DNA from: Streptomyces sp. 8K308
Lineage (GTDB): Bacteria; Actinomycetota; Actinomycetes; Streptomycetales; Streptomycetaceae
Direction of reading: 5' to 3'
Assembly (NCBI RefSeq): GCF_004348315.1
Contig: NZ_SMKC01000035.1
Coordinates: forward strand, 1 to 36,226
DNA length: 36,226 nucleotides
Made by a program: the position numbers and the translations under genes. Below the pieces are notes generated by a model that saw nothing but the letters and a program-made list of their open reading frames with translations, searched no databases and was not told the origin of the DNA. Positions within the stretch are counted from its first letter, which is position 1, and every line of letters starts with the position of its first letter. Positions 1 through 8,430 of this stretch are shown here, in pieces.

Positions 1-4
1 GTGC

Positions 5-1213
5 TCACCCGGCCAGGGTGGCGAGGGGGTCGTCGAGCACGGGTTGCCAGGCGAGTTCGGCGGCGCCGACGAGGCTGTTGTGGCCGAGGACGCAGGGGGT
101 GATGGGGATGTCGCCGGATCGGCCCCACAGGCTGTGGTCGCCGACGACCGCGCCGAGCCGCTCGGGGTCGGCGGCGAGCAGGGCGCCGTGCAACCCGCCG
201 AGGATGATGCGGTCGGGGTTGAGGATGTTGACGAGGGCGGCGAGGCCGCGGCCGAGCCGGTCGATGACGGTGCGGGCGGCGGTGCGGACGGCCGGGTCGT
301 CCGGGTAGCGCGTGGCGACCAGGTCGCGGGCCTGGTCGAGGAGCGAGCCCTGCGGGCCCGGTCGGCTGCCGGCCGCCTCGAGCAGGGCCAGCGGGTCGGT
401 CTCGACGTCGAGGCAGCCGCGGCTGCCGCAGTGGCAGGGGCGGCCCTGGGGGTCGACGGTGAGGTGGCCGACCTCGAGGGCGAGGCCGGCGCTGCCGGTG
501 TGCAGCCGGCCGTCGACGATGAGCGCGCCGCCGACACCACGGTGACCGGTGGCGACGCACAGCAGATGGCGGGCGCCGCGGCCGGCGCCGTGCCGGTGTT
601 CGGCGAGGGCGGCGAGGTTGACGTCGTTGCCGCAGTGGCCGGCGGCGGCGATGCCGGCCGCGGCGAGGCAGTCGTTGAAGATGTCGCGGACCGGCGCGCC
701 GGCCGGCCAGTCGAGGTGGAGTGGGTTGAGGGCGGTGCCGTCGGGCTCGGCGACGGCCGAGGGAACGGCGAGGCCGGCGCCGACGCACCGGCGGCCGGTC
801 TCGGCGAGCAGCCGGGCGCCGGCCTCGACGACGTCACCGATGACCTCGGCGGGGTCGGCGGCGACGGTGACGCAGGCGGGCGCGGTGGCGACGATGCGGC
901 CGCCGAGGCCGACGAGGGCGGCGCGGAAGCCGTCGGCGTGCACCTGGGCGGCGAGGGCGACGGGCCCGTCGTCGGCGATGGCGAGCCGGTGGGAGGGGCG
1001 GCCCTGGCCGCCGGCCACGGCGCCTGGGCGGGCGTCGACGGTGATCAGGCCGAGGCTCTGGAGCTCGCTCGCGACGGCGCCGGCGGTCGCGCGGGTCACG
1101 CCGAGCTCGGTGGTGAGGACGGCGCGGGTGGGGGCACGCCCGGTGTGGACGAGTTCCAGTGCCGGGCCGAGCACGTTCCGGCCCCGCTCGAGCCTGGTAC
1201 GGGGATGGGTCAC
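5..1213 (-). CDS. ROK-family transcriptional regulator
   Basis: A 402-residue protein with the two-part ROK repressor layout. An N-terminal winged HTH (about residues 25-60) is followed by a sugar-kinase-like ROK domain with GNDVNLAALAE (196-206) and the zinc motif CxCGxxGC (C260, C262, C267). The kinase phosphate loop is degenerate, as expected of a regulator rather than a sugar kinase. The start is GTG at 1213. No Shine-Dalgarno (SD) sequence is visible, but CAGAAT lies 6 nt upstream, so the mRNA may be leaderless. It is divergent from an MFS transporter, with an inverted repeat between them. The sensible inference is a sugar-responsive repressor of itself and the transporter; the ligand is unknown. 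Confidence 0.9.
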   Translation of the reverse strand: MTHPRTRLERGRNVLGPALELVHTGRAPTRAVLTTELGVTRATAGAVASELQSLGLITVDARPGAVAGGQGRPSHRLAIADDGPVALAAQVHADGFRAALVGLGGRIVATAPACVTVAADPAEVIGDVVEAGARLLAETGRRCVGAGLAVPSAVAEPDGTALNPLHLDWPAGAPVRDIFNDCLAAAGIAAAGHCGNDVNLAALAEHRHGAGRGARHLLCVATGHRGVGGALIVDGRLHTGSAGLALEVGHLTVDPQGRPCHCGSRGCLDVETDPLALLEAAGSRPGPQGSLLDQARDLVATRYPDDPAVRTAARTVIDRLGRGLAALVNILNPDRIILGGLHGALLAADPERLGAVVGDHSLWGRSGDIPITPCVLGHNSLVGAAELAWQPVLDDPLATLAG

Positions 1214-1227
1214 GCCCCTATTCTGGC

Positions 1228-1248
1228 TTTGTGCCTCCGATAAACAAA
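1228..1248. promoter_or_regulatory. Candidate ROK operator in divergent promoter
   Basis: Inverted repeat TTTGT-N11-ACAAA lies between the divergent ROK regulator and MFS genes. On the minus strand it covers the stretch between a TTTGTT -35-like hexamer and the CAGAAT -10 box (1225-1220) of the regulator, a natural place for autorepression. The half-sites are only 5 bp, so chance is possible. Confidence 0.4.
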
Positions 1249-1257
1249 CGCAGGGCC

Positions 1258-2478
1258 GTGCTGACCTGGCGTGTGCGGCGGGGGGTTGGGCCTCGGGTGG
1301 CGGTGGAGCCGGGGTCGCGTCGGCTCCGGGCGGCGCTGACCGCCTTCTTCGCGCTCGACGGTTTCGTGTTCGCGGGCTGGGTGGTGCGCATCCCGGCGGT
1401 GAAGGAGCAGACGGGCGCGTCGTCGAGCGCGCTCGGTCTCGCGCTGCTCGGGGTCTCGCTCGGGGCCGTGGTCACCATGATGCTGACCGGGCGGCTGTGT
1501 CAGCGGTTCGGGGCGCGTCCGGTGACGGTGGGCGCCGCCCTGGTGCTGGCGGCGAGCGTGGCGTTGCCGCCGCACGCGGGCTCGCCGCTGGTGCTCGGCC
1601 TGGTGTTGCTGCTCTTCGGGGCGGCGTTCGGGGCGTTGAACGTGGCGGCCAACAGCGCCGCGGTGGAGTTGGTGGCGGCGTTGGGGCGGCCGGTGATGCC
1701 GAGTTTCCACGCGGCCTACAGCCTGGGCGGCATGCTGGGCGCCGGGGTCGGCGGTCTGGTGGCCGGGCAGGTGAGCGCGGCGCGGCACCTGGGGGCGCTG
1801 GCGGTGCTCGGGGTGGCGATGGTGGCGGTGGCGGCGCGCTTCCTGTTGTCGGCCGCGGCGCCGGGCGGTCAGGCGCCGGACGGCGCGACCGGCGCCCGCG
1901 CGACGGCGGAGCCCGGGTCGGGCGGCGCGGAGACGCGCTGGTTGGTGTTGGTGCTCGGCCTGATCGCGCTGTGCACCGCCTACGGGGAGGGGGCGCTGGC
2001 GGACTGGAGCGCGCTGCACCTCAGGGAGTCGCTTGGCGCGAACGCGGGTCTCGCGGCGGCGGGTTACTCGGTGTTCGCGATGGCCATGACAGTGGGGCGG
2101 CTGACCGGCTCCGCGCTGCTCGAACGCCTCGGCCAGACGAGGGCGCTGGTGGCGGGCGGCGCGACGGCCGCGGTGGGGATGCTGCTCGGCGCGCTGGGGC
2201 CCACGGTCTGGCTGGTGCTGCTCGGTTTCGTGATCACGGGCCTCGGCCTGGCGAACATCTTCCCGGTGGCCATCGGCCGGGCCGGGGCGCTGGCGGGCGC
2301 GCAGGGGGTGGCCGCCGCCTCGACGCTCGGCTACGGCGGGTTCCTGCTCGGCCCGGTGGCGATCGGGTTCCTCGCCGACTGGTTCTCGTTGGCGACGGCG
2401 ATGACGACGGTGGCGCTGCTCGCGGCGGTGGCCGCGGCGACGGCCCAGCTGGCGCGGCGGCGGATCCAGTCGGACTGA
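1258..2478 (+). CDS. MFS transporter (YbjJ-like)
   Basis: A polytopic membrane protein of about 406 residues with twelve hydrophobic segments in two halves, separated by a polar loop rich in A, G, T and E around its middle. The first segment is a typical major facilitator start (FFALDGFVFAGWVVRIPAVK), followed by the loop GRLCQRFGARPV between helices 2 and 3. It resembles the YbjJ type of small-molecule exporter; the substrate cannot be read from sequence. Start choice is uncertain: GTG 1258 is preferred because it leaves the operator and a short GCAGGG leader free, but GTG 1231 and GTG 1273 are in frame. Divergence from the ROK regulator suggests control by it. Confidence 0.88.
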   Translation: MLTWRVRRGVGPRVAVEPGSRRLRAALTAFFALDGFVFAGWVVRIPAVKEQTGASSSALGLALLGVSLGAVVTMMLTGRLCQRFGARPVTVGAALVLAASVALPPHAGSPLVLGLVLLLFGAAFGALNVAANSAAVELVAALGRPVMPSFHAAYSLGGMLGAGVGGLVAGQVSAARHLGALAVLGVAMVAVAARFLLSAAAPGGQAPDGATGARATAEPGSGGAETRWLVLVLGLIALCTAYGEGALADWSALHLRESLGANAGLAAAGYSVFAMAMTVGRLTGSALLERLGQTRALVAGGATAAVGMLLGALGPTVWLVLLGFVITGLGLANIFPVAIGRAGALAGAQGVAAASTLGYGGFLLGPVAIGFLADWFSLATAMTTVALLAAVAAATAQLARRRIQSD

Positions 2479-2504
2479 CGGGCCGGCGGGCCGCCGCCCC
2501 GCGC

Positions 2505-2537
2505 GTTATTACCGTCGAGTAACAACCGTGGTAGCTT
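2505..2537 (+). promoter_or_regulatory. Promoter and operator-like element of the DUF4442 gene
   Basis: Imperfect palindrome GTTATTAC-N6-GTAACAAC (2505-2526) ends 5 bp before a TAGCTT -10 box (2532-2537), which is 6 nt from the ATG at 2544. A TTACCG hexamer at 2509-2514 lies 17 nt from the -10, so the palindrome would block polymerase. Its right half and core recur upstream of etfB (15019-15041) with 17 of 23 positions identical. Confidence 0.55.
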
Positions 2538-2543
2538 CGCGCC

Positions 2544-3041
2544 ATGGCACGTTCTCTCAGCCCGAGGACCCTGCGGCGCCTGATGCGTTGGTGGCCGCCC
2601 TACCGGTCAGCCGGGATCAGGGTGCTCGACATCTCGGACGACTGGAGCGGCGCCCGGGTCATGCTGCGGCTCGGCCGGTTCAACCGGAACTACTTCGGGA
2701 CGCAGTTCGGCGGCTCGCTCTACTCGATGTGCGACCCGTTCTTCGCCCTGCTGGTGCTCCACCGGCTCGGCCCCGGCTATGTGGTGTGGGACAAGGCCGC
2801 GGAGATCGACTACGTCTCCCCCGGCCGCGGCCACGTGTTCGTCGAGTTCGAGCTGGCCGAGGAGCGGGTGGCGGAGATCAGGGCGGCCACGGCCGACGGC
2901 GGGAAGTCGCTGCCCTGGTTCGACTGCACGGTGGCCGCCGCCGACGGCACGGTGGTGGCGCGGGTGCGCAAGCAGCTGTACGTGCGGCGCAAGGCGGCGG
3001 CTCAGCCCAGCCAGCCGGGGCGCACCAGGCCCGACTCGTAG
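2544..3041 (+). CDS. DUF4442 hotdog-fold (PaaI-like) thioesterase
   Basis: A 165-residue protein of the DUF4442 family, related to PaaI-type hotdog thioesterases that hydrolyse acyl-CoA. Family marks are the WWPPYRSAG start, the FNRNYFGTQFGGSLYSMCDPF helix (about 48-68) with the hotdog glycine-rich turn, and the YVVWDKAAEIDYVSPG strand. No catalytic acid is certain and the substrate is unknown. The ATG lacks an SD but sits 6 nt behind TAGCTT, so translation is probably leaderless. The last 40 nt overlap the 3' end of the response-regulator gene on the other strand; both frames look genuine. The shared promoter element with etfB hints at a role in acyl-CoA turnover. Confidence 0.85.
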   Translation: MARSLSPRTLRRLMRWWPPYRSAGIRVLDISDDWSGARVMLRLGRFNRNYFGTQFGGSLYSMCDPFFALLVLHRLGPGYVVWDKAAEIDYVSPGRGHVFVEFELAEERVAEIRAATADGGKSLPWFDCTVAAADGTVVARVRKQLYVRRKAAAQPSQPGRTRPDS

Positions 3042-3667
3042 GCCAGGACGACGAGTTGCGCCCGGTCGCGGGCGCCGAGCTTCACCATGGCACGGCTGAC
3101 GTGGGTCTTGGCGGTGAGCGGCGAGACCACCAGCCGGCGCGCGATCTCGTCGTTGGACAGGCCGATGCCGACCAGCGCCATCACCTCCCGCTCCCGCTCG
3201 GTGAGTTCGTCGAGGGCCACGGCCCCGGCCGGCGGCTTGGAGCGCGCGGCGAACTCGGCGATCAGCCGGCGGGTCGCGCCGGGCGAAAGCAGCGCGTCGC
3301 CGGCGACCACGGCCCGCACGGCGCGCAGCAGTTCGTCGGGCTCGGTGTCCTTCACCAGGAAGCCGGAGGCTCCGGAGCGGATGGCCTCGAAGACGTACTC
3401 GTCGAGCTCGAACGTCGTGAGCATCACCACCCGCACCCCGTCGAGCCCCGGATCCCCGGTGACGCGGCGGGTGGCGGCGAGGCCGTCGAGCACCGGCATC
3501 CGGATGTCCATCAGGACGAGGTCGGGCCGGTGTCCACGGGTGAGCGCGACGGCCTCGGCCCCGTCGGCGGCCTCGGCGACCACGGTGATGTCGGCCTGGG
3601 CGTCGAGCAGGGCGCGGAAGCCGGCCCTGACCAACACCTGGTCGTCGGCGAGCAGGACGCGGATCAC
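3002..3667 (-). CDS. NarL/LuxR-family response regulator
   Basis: A 221-residue two-component response regulator. The receiver domain occupies residues 1-120, with acidic pocket DD (8-9), phospho-acceptor D54 in LVLMDIRMP and K106 in LVKD. A LuxR-type HTH spans about 152-215 (LTEREREVMALVGIGLSNDEIARRL then KTHV). It resembles DesR-type regulators. The start is GTG 3667, overlapping the TGA of the sensor kinase as GTGA, so the pair is translationally coupled and should be partners. Its target genes are not evident. The C-terminus ends antisense within the DUF4442 gene. Confidence 0.95.
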   Translation of the reverse strand: MIRVLLADDQVLVRAGFRALLDAQADITVVAEAADGAEAVALTRGHRPDLVLMDIRMPVLDGLAATRRVTGDPGLDGVRVVMLTTFELDEYVFEAIRSGASGFLVKDTEPDELLRAVRAVVAGDALLSPGATRRLIAEFAARSKPPAGAVALDELTEREREVMALVGIGLSNDEIARRLVVSPLTAKTHVSRAMVKLGARDRAQLVVLAYESGLVRPGWLG

Positions 3668-4866
3668 ATGGTCTCCCTGAGGTCGGGCGGCGATGCCTGG
3701 TCGCGTGCGGCGCGGGGCAGCCGGGCGTCGACGCGGAAGCCGCCGTCCGGCCTCGGGCCGGCGGTCACGGTGCCGCCGAGCGCCGCCGCGCGCTCGCGCA
3801 TGCCGACTAGACCGTTGCCCCCGCCGGCGCCCGCGCCGGTGGCGGGCCCGTCGTCGTCGATCCGGATGTCGAGCAGGCCGGGCGCGTAACGCAGCCGCAG
3901 CCGGGCGGTGCGGGATCCGGAGTGGCGCACGATGTTGGTCAGCGCCTCCTGCACGATGCGGAAGGCGGCGAGGTCGGCCCCCGGTGGCAGCGGCGCGGGG
4001 GTGCCCTCGGTGCTGGTCTCGACGCGCAGCCCGGCGTGGGCGGCCTGCTCGGCGAGGTCGGGCAGGCGGTCGAGGCCAGGGGCCGGCGCACGTGGGGCCG
4101 CGCCGGACGCGCGGAGCGTGTCGAGCACCTGACGCACCTCCCCCAGCGCCTCCCGGCTGGCGGACCTGATGGTGGTCAGCGCGGCGCGGGTCTGCTCGGG
4201 GTCGGAGTCCAGCAGCGCGAGCCCCATCCCGGCTTGCACGTTGATCACCGAGATGCTGTGGGCGAGGACGTCGTGCAGCTCCCGGGCGATGCGCAGCCGC
4301 TCCTCGTCAGCGCGGCGCCGCTCGGCGGCCGCCTGCTCGGCCTGCTCGGCGGCCCGCTGCGCGCGGCGGATCCGCACGAGCTCGGAGATCGCGAGCACGG
4401 CCACCATCCAGGCACCGGCGGCGACCGCCTCCCCCCAGTCGAGCGGGCGGTCGGCCGTGATCAGCAGCCCGGCCCAGAGCAGGAGCATCCCGCCGACGGC
4501 CGCCCGCCGGTGCCCGGCCGTGACGGCGTGGCCGGCGGCGACGACGGCGCTGAGGAACACCGGACCGTACGGGTGGTCGAGCGCCAGGTAGACCACGGTC
4601 ACCGCCACACAGCCGAAGACGGCGATCCGTGGCAGGGCCCGGCGGGCCAGCAGCAGGAGCGGCCCGGCGACCAGCAGCAGCTGAGCCACGGCGTCCAGGC
4701 CGGCGCGGTCCGGCTGGCCGTGGGCGGCGAAGCCCGAGCCGACGAGCTGGACCAGCGCGACGGCGGCGGTGGACGGCCAGGGCAGCGCGGCGAGCGCCGC
4801 GGTCAGGCGGCCGCGTCCCGACTCGCCCGTCCCGCCGTCGGGTGGTGCCGCGCGGTGGATGGTCAC
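3664..4866 (-). CDS. Sensor histidine kinase (HisKA_3 type)
   Basis: A 400-residue membrane histidine kinase. Residues 30-165 hold about five hydrophobic segments with very short extracytoplasmic loops, so the signal is probably sensed in or near the membrane. An Ala/Glu-rich coiled coil (166-190) leads to the dimerisation box with phospho-acceptor H198 in ELHDVLAHSISVI. The HATPase domain follows, with EALTNIVRHSG (N box) and GNGLVGMRERA. This is the NarX/DesK class that pairs with LuxR-type regulators, here the overlapping downstream gene. Start GTG 4866 has no SD but has TAGCGT 6 nt upstream, so it is a leaderless candidate. Confidence 0.94.
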   Translation of the reverse strand: MTIHRAAPPDGGTGESGRGRLTAALAALPWPSTAAVALVQLVGSGFAAHGQPDRAGLDAVAQLLLVAGPLLLLARRALPRIAVFGCVAVTVVYLALDHPYGPVFLSAVVAAGHAVTAGHRRAAVGGMLLLWAGLLITADRPLDWGEAVAAGAWMVAVLAISELVRIRRAQRAAEQAEQAAAERRRADEERLRIARELHDVLAHSISVINVQAGMGLALLDSDPEQTRAALTTIRSASREALGEVRQVLDTLRASGAAPRAPAPGLDRLPDLAEQAAHAGLRVETSTEGTPAPLPPGADLAAFRIVQEALTNIVRHSGSRTARLRLRYAPGLLDIRIDDDGPATGAGAGGGNGLVGMRERAAALGGTVTAGPRPDGGFRVDARLPRAARDQASPPDLRETM

Positions 4867-4878
4867 GCGTCCACGCTA
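4867..4878 (-). promoter_or_regulatory. -10 box for leaderless sensor-kinase mRNA
   Basis: TAGCGT (4878-4873 on the minus strand) is separated from the GTG start at 4866 by 6 nt, so transcription would begin at or next to the start codon. No convincing -35 was found. Confidence 0.5.
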
Positions 4879-4954
4879 GCCCGGTGGCGCGGCGCCGGGC
4901 GTCCGCCCGGAGTGGACGCCCGTCCTACTCCCGGTGGAGTAGCCGCCCGGTTCC

Positions 4955-6205
4955 TCAGGCGCCGGGCCGGTCCTCCGTCTTCGGCGCCTCGTCCTGCTCG
5001 GGGCGCCCGGCGCGGTCCAGGGCGGACAGCGTGCGGCGGGCGACGGGGTGCGTCCGCACGATGCCGGCCAGCGTGGTGGAGCCGCGCGTTATCTGCGCGA
5101 AAGCGGTCCACGCCGGCCGGAACCCGACCAGGGCGGTGTGCAGCAGCCGGGGCCGCTGGGCGAACACGGAGAGCAGCCGGCGGCCGACACCCATCTCGAC
5201 GCCGAGGCCGCTCTTGATGGCGAAGGTGTAGTTGAGCGCCTGCCGGCGGGCGTCCACCGCGTCGTTGGCCTCGGCAATGCGCACCGCCCACTGGCCGGCG
5301 AGCCGGCCGGAGCGCAGCGCGAAGGAGATGCCCTCCCTCGTCCAGGGCTCGAGCAGCCCGGCGGCGTCGCCGCACACCAGCACCCGGCCGCGCGACAGCG
5401 GCGAGTCGTCGGTGCGGCAGCGGGTGAGGTGGCCCGAGGAGACGCTCGGCTCGAAACCGGCGAGCCCGAGCCTGGCCACGAAGTCCTCCAGGTACCGCTT
5501 GGTCGCCGCGCCCTCGCCGCGGGCCGAGATCACGCCCACGGTCAGGGTGTCGCCCTTGGGGAAGACCCAGCCGTAGGAACCCGGCAGCGGACCCCAGTCG
5601 ATCAGCACCCTGCCGGCCCAGTCGCCGGCCACCTCGGGCGGCACCGGGATCTCCGACTCCAGACCCAGGTCGACCTGGTCGAGCCGCACCCCGACGTGGG
5701 CCCCTATCCGGCTGGCGCTGCCGTCCGCGCCGACCACCGCCCGGGCCAACAGCGTCTCCCCGCCGGCCAGCACGACGGCGACGGTGCGCCGGTCGGGCAC
5801 CGCGGGGCCGTGCTGCTCGACCCGGGTGACGGTGGCGCCGGTACGCAGCGCGGCGCCCGCCTTGACCGCGGCCTCCACCAGCCGCTGGTCGAACTCGGGC
5901 CGGTTGACGAGGCCGAACAGCATCCGCTTGGAGCGGCGGGTGCGCGCCAGGCGGCCGTTGAGCGAGAACGTCACCGCGTGCACCCGCTCGCGGAGCGGGA
6001 GTTCGAAGCCCGGCGGCAGCGCGTCCCGGCTGGGGCCGATGATGCCGCCGCCGCACGTCTTGTAGCGGGGCAGCTCCGCCTTCTCCAGCAGCAGCACCCG
6101 CCGACCGGTCTCCGCGGCGGCCCGGGCGGCGGAGGCTCCACCGGGGCCCGCGCCCACCACGACGACGTCCCACACCCCTCGTCCGGCTTCGTTCTCGCTG
6201 CTCAC
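4955..6205 (-). CDS. Geranylgeranyl-reductase-family FAD oxidoreductase
   Basis: A 416-residue flavoprotein of the geranylgeranyl reductase/PHBH superfamily, which saturates isoprenoid double bonds or hydroxylates small molecules. Seen: dinucleotide-binding GAGPGG (18-23), ribose-binding E41, family motif YKTCGGGI (48-55), and the second FAD motif VCGDAAGLLEPWTREGI around 280-300. Actinobacteria use such enzymes on menaquinone or lipid prenyl chains, but no quinone gene is adjacent, so the substrate is open. Start GTG 6205 has GGGGAG about 12 nt upstream; no in-frame start exists further upstream. It is divergent from the M20 peptidase. Confidence 0.88.
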   Translation of the reverse strand: MSSENEAGRGVWDVVVVGAGPGGASAARAAAETGRRVLLLEKAELPRYKTCGGGIIGPSRDALPPGFELPLRERVHAVTFSLNGRLARTRRSKRMLFGLVNRPEFDQRLVEAAVKAGAALRTGATVTRVEQHGPAVPDRRTVAVVLAGGETLLARAVVGADGSASRIGAHVGVRLDQVDLGLESEIPVPPEVAGDWAGRVLIDWGPLPGSYGWVFPKGDTLTVGVISARGEGAATKRYLEDFVARLGLAGFEPSVSSGHLTRCRTDDSPLSRGRVLVCGDAAGLLEPWTREGISFALRSGRLAGQWAVRIAEANDAVDARRQALNYTFAIKSGLGVEMGVGRRLLSVFAQRPRLLHTALVGFRPAWTAFAQITRGSTTLAGIVRTHPVARRTLSALDRAGRPEQDEAPKTEDRPGA

Positions 6206-6254
6206 GATGTGCTGTTGCTCCCCGTCGCGTCACGTCTTCCGACCACCGCACGGC

Positions 6255-6260
6255 ATCCTA
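6255..6260 (-). promoter_or_regulatory. Candidate -10 box of the flavoprotein gene
   Basis: TAGGAT on the minus strand, 50 nt upstream of the GTG at 6205, is a good Streptomyces-type -10. The -35 is not obvious. Confidence 0.35.
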
Positions 6261-6366
6261 CGATCCTCCGTGCGCCGACCTGGGCTGTGGGATGATCGCG
6301 GCATCCCGACACCCCGCACCCCACGCTCGCGGGGGTACCGCACCGCGCCCTCACGAGGAGCCTCTC

Positions 6367-7743
6367 ATGGAGCAGAGCCCGCAGCACTCCGCGATCTCCG
6401 GAACCGTCGCCGCCCTGATGCCGCGGGCCAGGGAGGAGTTGGCCGAGCTGGTGGCGTTCCGCTCGGTGGCGGACGCCGAGCAGTTCCCGCCGCGGGAGTG
6501 CGTGGCGGCGGCCGAGTGGATAGCGCGGGCGCTGCTCGAGGAGGGCTTCGGCGACGTGCGGCTGCTCGACACCCCCGACGGGACGGTGTCGGTGTACGGC
6601 GAACTGACCGGGCCCGAGGGGGCGCCGACGGTACTGCTGTACGCGCACTACGACGTGCAGCCCCCGCTGGACGAGGCGGCCTGGACCTCCCCGCCGTTCG
6701 AGCTGACCGAGCGGGACGGCCGCTGGTACGGGCGGGGCGCGGCGGACTGCAAGGGCGGGGTGCTGATGCACCTGCTGGCGCTGCGCGCGCTGCGGGCCGC
6801 CGGTGGGGTGCCGGTGGGGATCAAGGTCATCGTGGAGGGCTCGGAGGAGCAGGGCACGGGCGGGCTCGAGCGGTACGCCGAGCAGCACCCGGAACTGCTG
6901 GCGGCCGACGCGATCGTGATCGGCGACACGGGCAACTTCCGGGCCGGGCAGCCCACGGTGACGGCGATCCTGCGCGGCATGGCCATGGTGCGGGTCCAGG
7001 TGGACACGCTCGCCGGGAACCTGCACTCGGGGGCGTTCGGCGGCGCCGCCCCGGACGCGCTGTCGGCCCTGATCCGGATTCTCGACTCGCTGCGCGACGA
7101 GGACGGTTCGACCGTGGTCGACGGCCTCGCCGGGGACGGCCGTTGGACGGGCACCGACTATCCGGAGGACGTCTTCCGCGCCGACGCCGGGGTGTTGGAC
7201 GGCGTGGCGCTGATCGGCTCCGGTTCGGTCGCCGACCGGCTGTGGGCACGGCCCGCGGTGACGGTGCTCGGCATCGACTGCCCCCCGGTGGTGGGGGCCA
7301 CGCCGTCGGTGCAGGCCAGCGCAGGAGCGCTGGTGAGCCTGCGGGTGCCGCCCGGCGTGGACGCGTCGGCGGCGAGCGAGCTGCTTGCGGCGCACCTCAG
7401 GGCCAGGGCTCCGTGGGGCGCGCGGGTGACGGTGCGGGCCACCGGCGAGGGCCAGCCGTTCCGGGCCGACACCGCGAGCCCGGCCTACGCGTCGATGGCG
7501 GCGGCGATGCGCGAGGCATACGACGGGGTGGAGATGGCCGTGGTCGGACAGGGCGGCTCGATCCCGCTGACCAGCACGTTGGCCGGGCTCTACCCCAAGG
7601 CCGAGATCCTGCTGATCGGGCTGAGCGAGCCGGCGGCGCGGATCCACGCGGTGGACGAGAGCGTCTCGCCCGAGGAGCTGGAGCGGATGTCGGTGGCCGA
7701 GGCGCTCTTCCTCTCCCGGTACGCGGCGACCGCCAGGGGCTGA
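6367..7743 (+). CDS. M20-family metallo-dipeptidase
   Basis: A 458-residue cytosolic di-zinc peptidase of the M20 family (dipeptidase/ArgE/DapE-like). Metal ligands and catalytic residues are visible: LLYAHYDVQPP (H94, D96), GRGAADCKGG with bridging D127, catalytic E160 and ligand E161 in EGSEEQGTGG, and D187 in IGDTGN. The lid domain occupies about residues 200-320 and a C-terminal His lies in IHAVDES. It probably hydrolyses dipeptides or amino-acid conjugates. ATG 6367 is chosen for its GAGGAG SD at 6354-6360; the open frame extends upstream but without a ribosome site. Convergent with the surface-protein gene. Confidence 0.92.
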   Translation: MEQSPQHSAISGTVAALMPRAREELAELVAFRSVADAEQFPPRECVAAAEWIARALLEEGFGDVRLLDTPDGTVSVYGELTGPEGAPTVLLYAHYDVQPPLDEAAWTSPPFELTERDGRWYGRGAADCKGGVLMHLLALRALRAAGGVPVGIKVIVEGSEEQGTGGLERYAEQHPELLAADAIVIGDTGNFRAGQPTVTAILRGMAMVRVQVDTLAGNLHSGAFGGAAPDALSALIRILDSLRDEDGSTVVDGLAGDGRWTGTDYPEDVFRADAGVLDGVALIGSGSVADRLWARPAVTVLGIDCPPVVGATPSVQASAGALVSLRVPPGVDASAASELLAAHLRARAPWGARVTVRATGEGQPFRADTASPAYASMAAAMREAYDGVEMAVVGQGGSIPLTSTLAGLYPKAEILLIGLSEPAARIHAVDESVSPEELERMSVAEALFLSRYAATARG

Positions 7744-7750
7744 GTCGGGG

Positions 7751-7763
7751 CCGCCGGTGGCGG
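7751..7763. terminator. Short hairpin between convergent genes
   Basis: CCGCC-GGT-GGCGG in the 24-nt gap between the M20 peptidase and the surface-protein gene. It is short, with no T-run, so only a weak bidirectional terminator candidate. Confidence 0.3.
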
Positions 7764-7767
7764 ACGG

Positions 7768-8316
7768 TCAGGTGTGTCGGGTGGCACGGCGCCTGATGAC
7801 GATCACGGTCGCGGTCACGGCCGCCATGGAGACCCCGGCGCCGGCCAGCAGCATGGTCGAGTCATCGGAGCGTGAGCCCCCGCCGACACCCGCCTGGGCA
7901 CCGCGGGTGGGCAGCGTGGTCGAACTGGCCGTGGTGGACCCGGTCGGGCTCGGCGACGCGGTGGGCGAGGCGATCGTGAGGGTGGCGTTGCCGGTCTCCG
8001 AGCCACAGGTGAAGGTGACCGTGAACTGGGCGCCGACCCGCGCGTCGGCGTCGACGGTGGTGCGGGCCGACTGGGTCTCCCCCGGCATGCCGAGGGCGAC
8101 CCGGTCGAAGACGGCGGACTCAGCGGTGGCCTCGAACTCGGTGCAGCCGGTGACGGTCAGGTCGACCGCGCCGCCCCGCGCGACCGTCTGCGGGGAGAGG
8201 CTGAACCCGAAGGTGTCGGCCTCGGCCGGTGCCAGGGCGTGTGCGGCGGGCACGCCCGACGCGAGAGCGATCGCGCTCAACCCGGCGGCGGCCAGTGCGG
8301 TTCGCGGTGTGGTCAT
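7768..8316 (-). CDS. Secreted wall-anchored-type protein, probable class F sortase substrate
   Basis: A 182-residue protein. A Sec signal peptide (about 1-27, ending PAAHA) precedes a compact extracellular domain of about 85 residues containing two cysteines, then a Ser/Thr/Pro-rich spacer. The C-terminus has a sorting-signal layout: LPTRG (135-139), a Gly/Ser/Asp linker, a hydrophobic helix (about 154-174) and the positive tail RRRATRHT. The motif is not a canonical LPxTG. The function of the folded domain is unknown. ATG 8316 is chosen for the SD GAAGGAG and the signal peptide. The upstream neighbour on the same strand is a class F sortase. Confidence 0.85.
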   Translation of the reverse strand: MTTPRTALAAAGLSAIALASGVPAAHALAPAEADTFGFSLSPQTVARGGAVDLTVTGCTEFEATAESAVFDRVALGMPGETQSARTTVDADARVGAQFTVTFTCGSETGNATLTIASPTASPSPTGSTTASSTTLPTRGAQAGVGGGSRSDDSTMLLAGAGVSMAAVTATVIVIRRRATRHT

Positions 8317-8430
8317 CGGAATGGCTCCTTCGTGGGGGGTACGCGTCGTCCCGGTTCCCGACGTTAGGCACCGGAGCCACGGCGCACCGCCCGGGAGCGG
8401 CACCCGGGTGAGGGCGCTGCGCCGTCCGGG

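Noticed and set aside
549..2522. Long rightward open frame over the ROK and MFS genes
   Set aside because: Arg/Gly-rich product with no domain; it lies over two better-supported genes and is an effect of high GC.
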